DNA of 64,000 nt from Jacaranda mimosifolia (GCA_018894105.1 CM032127.1:1955001-2019000); one strand, 5' to 3'. Positions 23,237 through 35,738 are shown, counted from the first letter of the stretch. Notes: generated by a model from the letters alone, not told the origin. Numbers and translations are program-made.

Positions 23237-23389
23237 CGAACTCAGCTTAAATTCCACGCAACTTTCCTCAATTACATAGATATATATAAACTCAGAGGAA
23301 ATCGAAAGATCACAGCGAGAAGACGAAGGAGCAGAATTTTCGTTTTCTTCTATTGTTCATTTTGGTTTTTCGAGAGAAGGGAGCAGAAA

Positions 23390-24964
23390 ATGTCGTGGCA
23401 AAGTTATGTAGACGATCACTTGATGTGTGAGATCGATGGCTATCGTCTCACTTCTGCTGCTATCATCGGACACGACGGTGTGGTTTGGGCTCAAAGTGAA
23501 AATTTCCCTCAGGTTTTTCATTTTTTTCTGAAGTTTTTGGGATGGTGTTTTGATTTTGGTTTGAATTGTGTTTGCTGGTGGGAGAAAGAATTGAAGTATT
23601 GAGAATTTCAGGGGAAAAAAAAAAGGATGCTCTGTGATTACGCAAAATCTGTATGCTGAAATTTTAATGCTAAGATAATTGAAGTGCATTTTTTATTTAG
23701 TTTTAGTTAACATTCATGTCTAGAGTTGCCAATGCCTTTTGGGGAAATTTTGGCCTGATTAGCCGAATCAAAGCAATCACATGGAGAGTGAAATATCTTT
23801 GCAGTTATTATGGATGATTTTGATGAATCATGAAAACTTGTTTGATGGAATTGCAGTTTAAACCAGAAGAAATAGCAGCCATTATGGATGATTTTGTTGA
23901 GCCAGGAAAACTTGCTCCCACAGGCCTATACCTTGGTGGCACGAAGTATATGGTAATCCAGGGTGAACCAGGAGCTGTTATAAGAGGAAAGAAGGTAATA
24001 TTTGGTTTCATTGCGCATTTCTGAACTGTTGGTTATAATCGGTAACTATAACTACTATTTTCTTGTTCATACATTCATACTTGTTATACGCATTAGAATT
24101 CATTAGCCAGAGTGGCGTGGAGATCTAATAGTAACAGTAACAAGCAGCATACATTTGCTATTGGAGGAAGCCTTTGTTACTTAGCGGCTGTAACTCTTTG
24201 TGATATTGTTTGTTGAATCCTTAAACTTATTTCTTCTTATTTATGTGTCGAGATTTTAAGCCTTTATTTTTTTTCTTAATACATTTTGAATCCTCCATTG
24301 TAACTGTTGTTTCATCATCTATTACTCTTCACGGATCCAATCCGCAACCAAGTGTTTCTTAAGGATAATATTTGATACACTATTTCATGTATCCATAAAC
24401 TGTTTTTTTGTGCATCAAAGAGAAGCATTGCCTCTGTCATTTACCTTGTTACTCCGAACCCTGCTGTCCGTGATCTCCTTTCCCCCTAATTCATTAATTT
24501 TAATTCTCTGAGGTCAAATAGAAGATAAAAATCTAATTGAAACTGAGGATTTGAACTGGTTTTCTGTGTACCAAAGAGAAGCATTGCCTTTGTCATTAGC
24601 CTTGTTTCTTCGAGCCTTGTCATTCATGATCTCATCTCCTTTCTCCCTAACTTGTTCATTCTAATTCCCTGAGGTGGAACAAAAGATGAAACACTAATTG
24701 AAATAGAGGATTTGATCAGGTTCCCTGTGTACCAGAGAGAAACATTGCCTTTGTCATTTACATATTGTCTCCTCAACTCTTATTGTTCATGATCTTCTGC
24801 CTAATTCATTACTTCTAATTCTTTCTTAGGGCCCTGGTGGTACAACCATTAAGAAGACCAACCTGGCATTGCTCATTGGGATATATGACGAGCCCATGAC
24901 CGCTGGCCAATGCAATATAGTTGTTGAGAGGATCGGCGATTATCTGGTCGAGCAGGGCATGTAG
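23390..24964 (+). CDS. PRF: Profilin, copy B, full length
   Basis: Exons 23390-23512, 23857-23994 and 24830-24964 (GT-AG, phase 0) encode 131 residues, the standard plant profilin length. The N-terminus [17 protein letters not shown] has the conserved Trp3, Tyr6 and Cys13; [12 protein letters not shown], the [12 protein letters not shown] strand region and the C-terminal helix [10 protein letters not shown] are intact. It would sequester and deliver G-actin and bind proline-rich actin regulators in the cytosol. It differs from copy A by the five extra codons and a few substitutions. Intron 2 consists largely of three tandem units of about 156-161 bp (starting at 24419, 24575 and 24736), and the last unit runs into the 3' splice site. 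This is the copy most likely to supply normal profilin. Confidence 0.95.
24419..24829 (+). repeat. Tandem ~158-bp repeats forming the end of profilin intron 2
   Basis: agagaagcattgcc...tgtcatt...cctaatt...ttctaattc units start at 24419, 24575 and 24736. In the third unit the words ttctaattctttcttag end as the real acceptor, while earlier units have ttaattctctgag and ctaattccctgag at the same place. The same triplication is in copy A (starts near 17381 and 17533, then 18475 after the MITEs). Confidence 0.8.
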
Positions 24965-25673
24965 ACATGACCAGTGTTTGATTCAATATCCTACAATCTT
25001 TTTTCTTCTCATCTGTTCTATATTTTTGCTATTTCAACCCTACTATCTCTGTTGAAGTCTGCTGATGTTTCCAAGTGCTAATGTAAAGTGAAAGATGTGC
25101 GACTGCATCTTATCAAAATACCTGCTGTTTTACCATTTTGAACTCTTTGAATTCTATCATTTTGCCTTGGAGTGGAGTTGCTCGACTTAAATTAAAAAGG
25201 ACATTTTTTTTTCTTTTTTATATGCTCATACGCAAGAGATCCAGTAGATTTGAGCCTTGAATTCACATTATATGTCTGAGATTTATGCTAGTGGACCATT
25301 GTACACTGGCAAAAGGAAAGTCTCGTTTGCGATACGTCTTTGTGTTATCCCTTTTCCCTCCTCTTGGTGATTTTTCCAGGAGTTTCAACTTGTGTAGGAT
25401 TTGTTCCATAGAATTTTTAGTTTCACTAGATTAGTTTTTAACATTAGCTGTGTGTGTGTGTGTGTGTGTGATTTCAAACAAACTCTGTATAAATAAAAAT
25501 AATAATAATTAAAGAAAAGTTAGAAAAGAAAGATCACCAAATTCAATTTTAATTGTTCCAACTTTTACTTGGACAACACTCGATTGAAAAAACAAAAAAC
25601 AGACGATTAAGATAAGCTGGCATGAAGTCTTTTAACAACCAAGAACAACATAGTGAGTTGAACCTTTGTCTTA

Positions 25674-26847
25674 GAGAGTGTTTGGCTTAATTTTTTTAAA
25701 AAGTCTTATAAGTTTCTACATTTTATAAGATATTTTTGGAGTTTATAAAATGTTAGTAATAACAATTTTATAATTAATATGTTTAAAATTGAAAATTTTG
25801 TTAATATCTTGAAAAAAAGTTAGGAATTTTTAATTTTTTTAAAAAGAGTTTATGGGCTTATAATATTTTATTTTAGAGACTTATAAGTTCTTTTTTTTAA
25901 AAAATTACCCAATATTTTTTGACGTTTTATAAGTTCTTAATGTAGGACTTATAAATTATATATACCTTTAGTAGTTTCTTCTAATAAAAAAAAAAGTAAT
26001 ATGCATTTCATTTAAAAAATATGTGGTAAATTGCAATTTTAAATATAAGAAAATATGTGTTTTTCGTTTGTATAAAATATGTATTTTATATATATATATA
26101 TATAAAAGAAAGTATAATTAGATGAACTTATGGATCAAGAAATATGTCCTAATTAAAACGTTTGCCAAATACGTTGGTCAAGAGAAGGAATAAATGGAGT
26201 CGCGACAGTAAAATCAATATTTAAAAATTTGTCTATCTGAATATTTAATGAAGATGAAAAGAATAAAAGCAAAATTCTCTCAAAATTTTGGAATTTAATC
26301 TTTATATTAAAAATTTTAAAATATTATAATTTTTCCATCTTTCAAATTATAAAATGACTCTTCCTTTTATTGAGCATATATACTTTATCATCATTCTTCT
26401 ATATCATTACAAATTTATAAAATATTATATTTTTAATAATTCAATTTCACCCATTGTAATAAAAATTTCTGACTGTGTCCCTGTTTAGATCTAATAAATA
26501 CTTTTCATATTATTAATGTTACAAATATTTAGTCTAATTTTAATTTCATTACGAAATAAAATTAATTTTTCAAGATTTTTTCCTATCAAAATTCAAGCTT
26601 CAAATAGCCGCCGGGCTGTTTTATTAAAAACCAATAAAAACGCCAACTTGAGAAAATTCCTTCTGCATATGCTCTTGTCTGCGCCCACCGGCTCTGCTCC
26701 ACACTATACTATATACATATATATATATATATATTTTTTTTTTTCTTTTTCAGTTGTCTTCAAATAATTGTAATTCTTCAGCTCTAATCTTAAGCCCAAA
26801 ATTTCCATTCTTAATTCACAAAATAGAGGAAAATAAAGGAACTAAAA
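25674..26847. other. AT-rich intergenic region and ENOD93 promoter
   Basis: Immediately after the duplication end, gagagtgtttggctt resembles a MITE terminus, but a convincing right end was not found. The rest is AT-rich with a TA microsatellite (about 26085-26105). The final 150 bp before 26848 (TA-rich run at 26715-26740, then ctctaatc, aaatagagg) is the likely core promoter and 5' UTR of the next gene. Confidence 0.4.
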
Positions 26848-28605
26848 ATGGGGATTCCATCAGAAATCAGAGACTTACTCGCAAACCGGACTAGATCCTT
26901 GGTGATCCCATCGCCGATGGAGGATGAGAAGATTCTTCGCACAAAGCACTGCACTCAAGGTTGATTTTTGCAATTTTTCTTTGTTTTGAATTCCGAGCTC
27001 TTATTGTAAGTTTCAAGAGAATAATTTGAGGAAATTGATTTGTTTTTTCCTTTTCTACTTCATTTTTTCTGACATTTTAGGCGTTGTTTCGCTTCAGTGC
27101 TAATGAATTAGGTTTTACTTCAATTTATCCAGTTTGAAAATATATTTTTTAAAATCTTTTACCAACTTCTCATTGAATCAAACAAATGCATTCTCATATT
27201 CACCAGGGTTAGAAATTTCAATCGCGTCGTTTATATTTATAAAAATGAATAAGATTCGAATTTAATTCTGGTAATTCATGTGTAGCCATAGGCAGAGCTA
27301 AGCTATGTTTGTTTTCACTATTTTTGACTTACAGAAGGAGTGCGAGCTGGAGCCAAGGCTGCTGCAGTTGCATGTGTTGCCAGCGCGGTGCCCACTGTAT
27401 GTGAATTTTCTCTGTTCCAATTCAGAAGTTATCATTTATTCTGGCTTTCTGGTACTTGTTTAGTTTCTGGATTTACTTTATGATGCTTGCTGTATTTGTT
27501 GATTTATATAATTTAACATATTGATTTGTGAATGGTTAACGCCTGAGTTGGTCATTTGATGACTGGGGAATGCCATTTGTGTTATTCTCTGATTTTAATT
27601 TTGGTCGATGTAATGAGCTATAGGCAGAAGAAACTGCAACTCTGTGTTATCCATTTTTCTGACATCCATATTTGTTTTATTTTGGTTGATATAATGAGCT
27701 ATAGGCAGAAGAAACTGAGCTCTGTGTTATCCATTTTTCTAATTTACATATTTATTTCTCTAAACCTATGTTTTCTTTATACTCACGTTCGTTAGAGTTT
27801 GAACTAAGAACCTCACACATATAAAGGTGAGGGTAATGGCCGAGTGGCCTTTAGTCATCAATATTGGCTTCATGCATAAAGTGCGAGGTAGGGGTTTTGA
27901 AAACTCTTGGCGTGTGAGTGTATAAATAAAAAGTGAAAAAAACGATCAAGGGTATTACCTTTGGGCCAATTAATTAACACTCAGCTTTCTGTATGTCTGT
28001 GCTTTTTGATGTATTAACTAGTCAATTGGTTGATGGTGTCCAGGAAAGGTGAGAGATTTTCTGAGATTTCTTGAATATAGATGCTGAATAGTACTTTACT
28101 TTTCCAAATATTTACACACTAAATTCCTATGATAAATTTTTCAGTTGGTAGCTGTTCGAACAATTCCTTGGGCCAAGGCAAATCTAAACTATACTGCCCA
28201 GGCACTCATTATATCTGCTGGTATGTGTGAAAGAGTTTGATTCATTTTCAGTGCTCCAAAATATGGAATACTCTTTAGCTTTGATGCACCTTCATACCCT
28301 TAATTGCTCAATTGTCTTAATTCAAGCAAACAAACGGTCTTTCATTCATTTCCACAAGTTAATGTTAAAATTTAAAAATCTTTGTGCAGTGGACAGCACT
28401 AAGCATGATTGTTGTTATATGGGCCAAATTCCTTGACCACATAGCCCAAGTCTTTCTCTTCATTAGATTGAGTTCAAGATTATTGAATTATTTTTTATTT
28501 TTTCATTTTGAATGATGAACAGCATCCATAGCAGCATATTTCATCACGGCTGACAAAACCATCTTGGAGTGTGCGAGGAGAAATGCACAGTACAAATCAA
28601 CTTAA
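26848..28605 (+). CDS. ENOD93: Early nodulin-93-like protein
   Basis: Four exons, 26848-26959, 27335-27396, 28145-28220 and 28523-28605, with GT-AG borders and consistent phases, encode 110 residues. The family core is visible: CTQEGVRAGAKAA, VASAVPTLVAVR, then PWAKANLNYTAQALIIS and ADKTILECARRN. Two short hydrophobic helices (about residues 45-62 and 79-98) indicate a small membrane protein. ENOD93 proteins were first found in root nodules, but homologues occur in non-legumes and some have been linked to mitochondria and nitrogen responses. Nothing here shows the role in this plant. The gene converges with the YbeY-HAD gene about 0.5 kb downstream. Intron 2 carries a local tandem repeat and a SINE-like insertion. 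Confidence 0.88.
27598..27743. repeat. Direct repeat in ENOD93 intron 2
   Basis: A unit of about 73-75 bp (attttggt, gat, ataatgagctataggcagaa, actctgtgttatccattttt) occurs twice in tandem with a few differences. Confidence 0.8.
27828..27945 (+). mobile_element. Possible tRNA-derived SINE
   Basis: TGGCCGAGTGG at 27837-27847 matches a polymerase III A box (tRNA Ser/Leu type). GGTTTTGAAAA at 27893-27903 is a degenerate B box 56 bp on, and an A-rich tail follows (ataaataaaaagtgaaaaaa). Gtgcgaggt before the B box is common in plant SINEs. No clear target-site duplication was found. It is intronic in the sense orientation. Confidence 0.5.
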
Positions 28606-29134
28606 ACATAATGGACTTCGTGATGGGTTACCTTTGTGCTCAACTTTTTGTGTTCTTGCCTAAGCCATTTTAATGGCACTTTACTTTCCCAGGATGGACT
28701 GTTGCGAGGATCAAATTTCTTATTCTATGTTCTTTAAAATATAAATAACCCTTCACATGTTCTTTATCTTTTAATTTCAGCAACAGCAGTCATATTTTTA
28801 AGGGACCAACATACCATTTATTATGGCCTCCTAAACAGCATTCCCTTTCCAAAAATTTATGTCTACTTTATAATCGAAGAGTAAGACTTTGAAATTCAAT
28901 AAGAGGAATAACTCTGCAAGCATAAAATTCGATTTCATTATTTTTTTTCTCTGATTCGAAAAATTGTAAACAACTAACGTTCTCAGAATACGAGACCCTT
29001 AAAAGAATTCATCTAAAGGTTCAAAAAGATTCCCCCCTCCTTCAATTGCACCTTCAAAATTATGCTCTTCCAGAGACAAAACTGTCTTAAATAAAACAAT
29101 CATATGATTTTTACGCAACGTGATCACATAATCC
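28606..29134. other. Convergent 3' UTR region
   Basis: Contains the 3' UTRs of ENOD93 (plus) and YbeY-HAD (minus). Nothing else is recognisable. Confidence 0.6.
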
Positions 29135-30893
29135 TCAGAATGCATACCTATATATTGCGTCAGCCACTCCATCTTCATCGTTGCTGATTCCAATTACATT
29201 TGCTACAGATTTAGCCTTTTCCGATCCATTACTCAGAGCAACACCCAGAGAAGCCAACTCAAGCATCTCCACATCATTTTCCCCATCACCAATAGCCATG
29301 ACCTAATAGCCAATAAGGGAAGCGCATTTAAATATGAGTAAACCTCATTCCACCAGCAAGATAAAATAATTAGCTATATGTCGTGAAATGGGTATTAAGA
29401 AGTGAAAGAATTAGCAAGTAAAACTTTCCAAGTCCTGTTTTTACAACTAAAGTTGTATTAAGAAGTGAACTATTAAGTAGACAAAAGAAAAGATTTAGTC
29501 AAAACTGTAACGAAAGGCTAAACTCTGGACAGTAAAGTGGGACAAAAGAAAAAAAAGTTGGCAAGCAGATGCATTCTATGATGGAAAATACTTGTGGAAT
29601 TTGAGGCCATAAGCAGAAAATGTTGATGAATTGATTTAGTGGTCAAATAATAAGGATGAGCAGACATACCTCCTTTGGAGTAGCACCTAGATGATCAAGA
29701 AGTATTCTTACTCCACTTCCTTTTGAGGTCCCAGGCGGAACAATTTCCAGCATATCCGGCACTGCTTGGACAACAGATGCGTGATCCTCAGTTGCTTCTG
29801 CCCAGTATGGTCGCAGAGTACCGGCAACTCCCTCAGCTGTGTCTAAGAAGATCAGCTTCTGCTATGACAATGGCGCGCCACAATGAAATATAAGATGAGC
29901 ATTGAGCAACGAGAGAATAATGGAGTATACTATGTATATTTGTAAGAGGAAATGTAACATCTATCATGTGAGCTCTGTGAGATGAAGTAATAACTAAAGT
30001 AAGAAGGATCCAGAGTAGGGTGTCCACGATAATTAGGTTATAGCAATTGAGATGCAAACATGTTTAGGAGAAGTATAAAGATTTCTGTGGGCTGAGATTG
30101 ATAATGGATGATCGATTTTCAAAACCATCATCACATTGCAAATAACAAATAAATCAGATAATACCGGGATAAAACATCGTGAAGATAATGTGGTGACATT
30201 TGTGCAGCAAAAATTAAAAAATCAAATATCAAGTAAGAACTTGAGCTGAAGTAACTATGAAATATTAGGAGCATCCGTGAAAACCTCAGTTGAGTAATTA
30301 TGACAATGGTTTGGAGGCTAAAGCATCCACCCAGGTGGGTGGAGATTAGGCTGACTATTTGGACATTCTGAAATGGATTACATGGTCCTCCCCAAATCAA
30401 ACAGTGGCTACACCCAACAACAGCAATGATTGCTGGCTTTCTGTTATATGCTCATGTTTGCTAAAAATAATAGATACTCCTAAGCTTTGAGCAAACCTGT
30501 ATTTCAGCACCTGCCAGGAGCTGCTCAACTGAGGGTATAATCTCTGCCTGTCCAAAGATTTAATGTCAAATTCATTTTCAAGTAAGCATGCCTGAGCCCA
30601 CTTATAGAAACAGTATGAAAACAGAATAAGTAAATCAGACACCTTTGGCTCATGATACACGGTATGAAGTGAATCCACAAGAGGGTGTTCAAACAATGTT
30701 AAGCATCGGTCCTCACTAAATGCAATAATTGGAATTTTATGCTCAAGAGAGTAGAGAAGTGCCTGTAGGACAGAAAAAAAACATATATGCTCAAGTTACT
30801 TGGTAGAAATCAGGCACAAATACATGATTTTCTACTGACACGTTCTCATTCTGAGACAATTAGAAGTAGCATGTTCAAGAGAAATGAGAAGCA

Positions 30894-30925
<32 letters not shown>

Positions 30926-33900
30926 GGGGAGTCACACCCCTCTCCATCCCAACACTCCTACATCTAGCAGCAGGCTGAACAAGCAAGATAACAAGTGACC
31001 AAGCATAGCACTTGTTTGATCTTGACATGTGCATAACAATCAAGGATGTACCCACCTTTCTGCAGAGACTAGGATCCAAATTCCTTCTGAATATTTCTCG
31101 ACCCTGTCTGCCATAGACAAGCAATCCCTGGAATCCACAATTGAGTAGAAAAGATATGAGATGAGATAGTTGAAGACAATTGACTCTGGCGTTAATTTTT
31201 TCCATCTATAAAAAGAGAGAAAAACCAGCACCATCGTCCTGATTCCTAACAAAATAATATTAAAATACAGATCTCTCTGTTGATTAACCCTCATCCACCA
31301 CTCTCTGCCTGTCTTTGTCTTTCCTCCCATTTTTTTTTTAAAATTTCCGCTTAATTTAATACCTCATCTTGCAAATTATCTATGTAAGCAAACTGTGTCA
31401 ATATGTAACTGCCTTCTGGCCAAAAGAATAGAACTGGAGAAAAGCATTTCATCACCAGACTCGAGTTAAGTTCATGATGTGTATTCTGTCAGTCGAAATC
31501 AGGAGACACAGATTGCTAGAGCCAGAAAGAGATAAAATGGAAGGAATTCACTCTATGGGGTACTGTTAAAGAAGGACTTTGCTATTGCTTTGAGGCATCT
31601 TAGAGCATACGGCATAAGATATTACGCCAACCAATAGCCCCATGACTCAGCAGTTAATGGAAAAAGATAACACTGCTTGATAGATCAGCCGTTCAGGAAA
31701 AAGAAATAGTTACTGACTTTGAGCATAACTACATGCAGAATCGGAATCAACAGTACTTTTTCTCAATATTGTACCATGACAGACTTTGTGAGACTTATGA
31801 GAATTTTATTACAATGCTAATTCAGAAATTACTGTTAAAAGAAACCACAAATCTCACATGCTAAAAAATGGGTTATATGTCTGAAAAGCTAGACCTGTAC
31901 AAAAACCCCAGGAGAGAACTCCGAAATAATGCCATTTTTGCCAGCCAAGTTCACCATCTTCAGACTGTTCATTACAGCTGGACGAGTCTGTATCATATAT
32001 TGACACAATGACAGAAAAATTAGCATCAGCATCAAGCAAGAAGGCCGCAAACAAGGAGTATAAAAGTCCATTCAGAAGTCATAAGCAAAGTTCCTTTCTT
32101 ACTTTTCCAGTGGCTATCACCACCTTTACACCCCTTGACGAGGCTTCTCTCAGAGCTTCTGCTGTTGATAAAGAAATTTGACTTTTGCTGTTGAGCAGGG
32201 TACCTTAAGTTTACAAAATTGAAAATGCATCGTGAGACATTGTTATAGTTATTAAAATAATAAAATGGAAACATTGTATTGTTGCGTATGTGTATACAAA
32301 AGGAGAAGCAGAAATCTTAAAACATCACTTCTTGTATCATACCATCCATGTCGCAGAAGATGTAACCAAATTTTGGTTGGTAGAAACGAAGACTGCCTTC
32401 TCTCTTCCTGTCTTTTGACAATCAGAAATGTGATTTTCTCTGGGATATCAGAAATACAAATATTGCTATAAATGGATAGCATAAGTGCGCACTATGACAG
32501 CTGTATTAAATAAGACCAAAATCCGAGGATTCATATTTTATATTACCATCTGAACAATCAATATGTGGATTCCCATTAGCTCCAGCATCAAATGCACTGT
32601 GAATCAGTCCTTTCCCCTTCCAACCAAGACCCTTCAATGTAAATTCCTCCTCATTCTCCATTTCTTTTTCTGCCTCATCACTTAACTCATGATCAAATCC
32701 CAAAAGGTGAAGCAGCCCATGAACCTATAGGAATACAAAAGCTATTGATCAGGTTTTAACGATATCCAGCCAGCGGAACCCCTTTAACTCCACATCTTTT
32801 GATCTGCCTAGCATTAATTTACTTGTAGAATAATACATCTTCTCAGCATCCAATAAGATAACAAAGTGATGACCTACTTATTCCATGTTAGAAGTTAATC
32901 ACTGACGATTCCTTGATAGCACATATTCAAGTCTCGCAGCAACTATTTCAATCACACAATTCAAATAACTGAACCCTGCAATACACTACACAGGGCTTCA
33001 CTAGTATCTCTGAGTTTTGGGTTCCTATAACAAAAAAAAAAAAATCCTTGTTTGACAAATTACATCTATTCCCCTTCCTTTCATTGCAACATGTTCAACA
33101 CAAAATAAGAACAATTTTCTCAGAAATAATATCATCAAAACTGCTTGAACAACATGTGTAAATGAATGAACAGTACGATACAGTACATATGCAACAAAAA
33201 TAATGTGAAATCCATATGCCTAAGAGAAATAAAAAAGAGTTTGTCTGATACTTTATGGGTACTGATCAACTGCCAGACAACTATGGAGATTTGATAAGAA
33301 ACTTGACACATTCTATATCAAAAATAAAGCAACAACCTCAGCTTCTAACTTGTATACTCTTCAAGATTTGCAGGATTTGAAAACCAGTAAATGTTGAATA
33401 ATAGAATGAAAAAATTATTAGAACGAAGAGAAGGCAGCTGCAGGTCATGATGAATATTAATGCATGGTAAAGAGATTGACCCCTTTCTTATCTCTTTCAT
33501 ATGCAGGCAATATTTATGGATTAAAAACTGGGTAAATACTGTTAAACCAACCAAGAGGATGCGTATTTCATCAATAAGTGTGTGTCCTCTCTCCTCTGCT
33601 TGTCGTGCAGCTGTCTCAACGGAAATTACGATGTCCCCCAGCATTAGCTGCAAGAGAATGATGCTTGGCAGCTTTGTTAGTTGTCACACAAGCACATCTA
33701 TACATAAATGGATGACTGGTGAGTTGCTTACAATGGGAAGGTCGAGTTCAGGGATATGTTGGGACATTGAGAGGACATCAGTAGCATGATCTTCGTCTCT
33801 CCATTCTTTGTTAAGTTTCCGAATGAACTCATCATTGCAAAGCAGTACTGACAACTCAACGCTCTCAAAACCGCCAACATCATTTATTGCAGTATCTCTT

Positions 33901-35159
33901 GTTTTGTACTCTGAATTATTTACACGCTCGAACGCTAATTTCATTGCCATTGGAACATTGAGACGCATCAATTCTGCGATATCCTGCAATAAGTAAAACA
34001 ATAAGCAAAAACCAACAGAATCATTTACTTCTAGGAAATTATCTGGCCTTATATTCTTATTTCTTATGATGAAAAAAGCAACAACAGAAAAATGATTGGA
34101 TAATTAGTCATTTGAACAAACACTTCATTTTAGTAGCTTTGCATTACATAATGCCACAAGATTATAAAATAGGAATTGGAAAATGGACGGGCATTCAGAA
34201 GAATGTTGCAGCACATGACAGGAAGCACCATTTCAGCTCCTTCTTTCCCATCCCCATGGTTTGGTAAGTAAAATAAAGTCCATACCATAGAAATAACAAT
34301 GTAGATCTTAGCTTGTGATTTTACTCTAGCTTATTGTCACATTGATCTTCATCTCGCAAAGCAGATTCCACTAATAGAATAGTGTCCTGTTTTTGCGGAA
34401 GCTAAGGAAAATCCCCCTCAAGCAAATGAATACAAATAAGAGTACACATTCACGAACCGATATGCACACCACAAACAAAAACCTGACACACAAAAATATG
34501 CTGATAATAATCGCAGTCAAATACCTGAAAAAAGAAATACAACACACAAATTAAAAATGCATTGAGAAAATATCAAGCAATGTATAACTGCAAAAAGTAA
34601 TACTACTAATATCTTGAACGACCGGATATGGAAACACTCAAAAGCGTATCAAAAAGAGCAGCAACACTATGCAAATTGAAATGCATGCTGGAAAAGCCCT
34701 TCAATAAATAATAGTAACTGAAGTAGTGGTACAATAATATCCAGATGCAAGCGAGTATTGAAATAGTACCACAATTTCAGGATCTTCAGGCAATTGTTCT
34801 TCGAGGCAAATCTTCACACTCAGCTCCAATTCCTTCTCTTTGCTCTTCTTTGCGGCCGCCACTCTTCTGCTCCTAACCTTCCGGTATTCCCGCCGTCCGG
34901 CCGCCACCGCAACAACGCCATTTCTGGCGCCGAATTGACGAGCGATGCACGAATTGTTATAACTATTAAATCTCCTCCTCCCGAAAATAGAGCCAGTCTC
35001 CAAACGCGGTACGTGAAAACGATGAGGAGGCGGCTGAGACGGAAGCTTCGAAGGAAGAACCATGATTGAGGGAAGTGCGCGTGAAATGACACGCGCCGCC
35101 ATGGGGAAGGGTGAGGGAGGCGGGAGAGTGCGGAGTAGAGGAGAGAAGCGAGAGAGCAT
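29135..35159 (-). CDS. YBEY: Chloroplast YbeY endoribonuclease fused to Cof-type HAD hydrolase
   Basis: Twelve exons were read on the minus strand: 35159-34770, 33983-33732, 33647-33552, 32724-32547, 32411-32343, 32203-32103, 31987-31895, 31127-31056, 30762-30643, 30547-30497, 29858-29670 and 29302-29135. Phases agree throughout and give 592 residues. Residues 1 to about 95 are Ser/Arg/Pro-rich and look like a chloroplast transit peptide. The UPF0054/YbeY domain spans about 120-290: KLNKEWRDEDHATDVLS, then the zinc-binding HGLLHLLGFDH at 248-258. The HAD part has DMDGT at 326-330, VIATGK, SKGSG and GDGEND at 542-547. The same fusion is known in land plants, where YbeY processes chloroplast ribosomal RNA; the HAD substrate is not evident. 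Exon 5 uses a weak acceptor (caaaag|ac), the least certain border. The HAD catalytic motif is split by intron 5 within its Gly codon. Confidence 0.93.
30895..30929. repeat. (GT)7 followed by G21 homopolymer in a YbeY-HAD intron
   Basis: An uninterrupted run of 21 G at 30909-30929 after seven GT units, inside the intron 31055-30763; the transcript would carry C21. Length errors are common in such tracts. Confidence 0.95.
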
Positions 35160-35395
35160 TCAGTCGGCGATTCTTATTTTCTTTTTTTGGAAGTTCACAG
35201 AGAAAATGTGGAGATATTAGCCACTTTGTATTGACTGCGACATCGACCGTAACGGCGGGTTAAAGTTTGAGGCTCGCGTCTGGCGGGCGATATTGCCGGC
35301 GTACGTTAAATATGATTGGACAATTTTAGCCCTCAATAGCTACATTTTCACTTCAGAAAAGAAAAAGAACACAAGTAAGGCAAAATTATAATTTA
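35160..35395 (-). promoter_or_regulatory. Upstream region of YbeY-HAD
   Basis: The GC-rich 5' flank (about 35160-35330) is probably the 5' UTR and core promoter of the minus-strand gene. No clear TATA box is seen, which is common for plastid-protein genes. Confidence 0.4.
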
Positions 35396-35738
35396 GAGTC
35401 TGTTTGGTTTTATTTCCAAACCCCATTTCCATCAATTTTACTATTTCAGAAATAAAAATTATTATTTTTTAAAAAATTTCACCCAACATAATTTTAATTT
35501 CTATTTTTAAAATACATTCTCCAATAACTTATATATATTTTTCCAATAACCTATATATCTTCTCTCTCTATTCCATTATTTCTATTTCTCTCCACCTACA
35601 ACCTACATAATCATTGCATTTTCAATATAATCATTACATCTTCAAACATTTCATCCAAATATATTTCCATTTCTACATCACATCAAATAATTAATTCTCA
35701 CCATTTTAGAAATAATGAAAATAAAACCAAACAGGTCC
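35396..35738. mobile_element. Tourist-like MITE
   Basis: 343 bp flanked by TTA (35393-35395 and 35739-35741). The ends gagtctgtttggttttattt and the complement ggacctgtttggttttattt are inverted repeats of the family also at 4606 and 17880. Confidence 0.85.

Larger units (their letters stand above)
19431..25673. repeat. Tandem duplication, copy B
   Basis: About 6.24 kb, collinear with 6412-19413 minus its later insertions. It preserves the empty sites of the MULE (21753-21761) and the MITE (24695-24697), and contains the older TIR element, the truncated coiled-coil gene and the intact profilin. Confidence 0.92.

Noticed and set aside
25674..26170. Possible MITE starting gagagtgtttggctt at the duplication border
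   Set aside because: The only candidate right end (gtttgccaaatacgttgg) gives a poor inverted repeat and no target-site duplication.
27556..27795. 79-codon ORF in ENOD93 intron 2
   Set aside because: Created by the local direct repeat (YRQKK.. twice) within an intron; no start context or homologue recognised.
31040..31330. 96- to 119-codon minus-strand ORFs in the YbeY-HAD gene
   Set aside because: They run through exon 8 into introns; the spliced model explains the conserved part.
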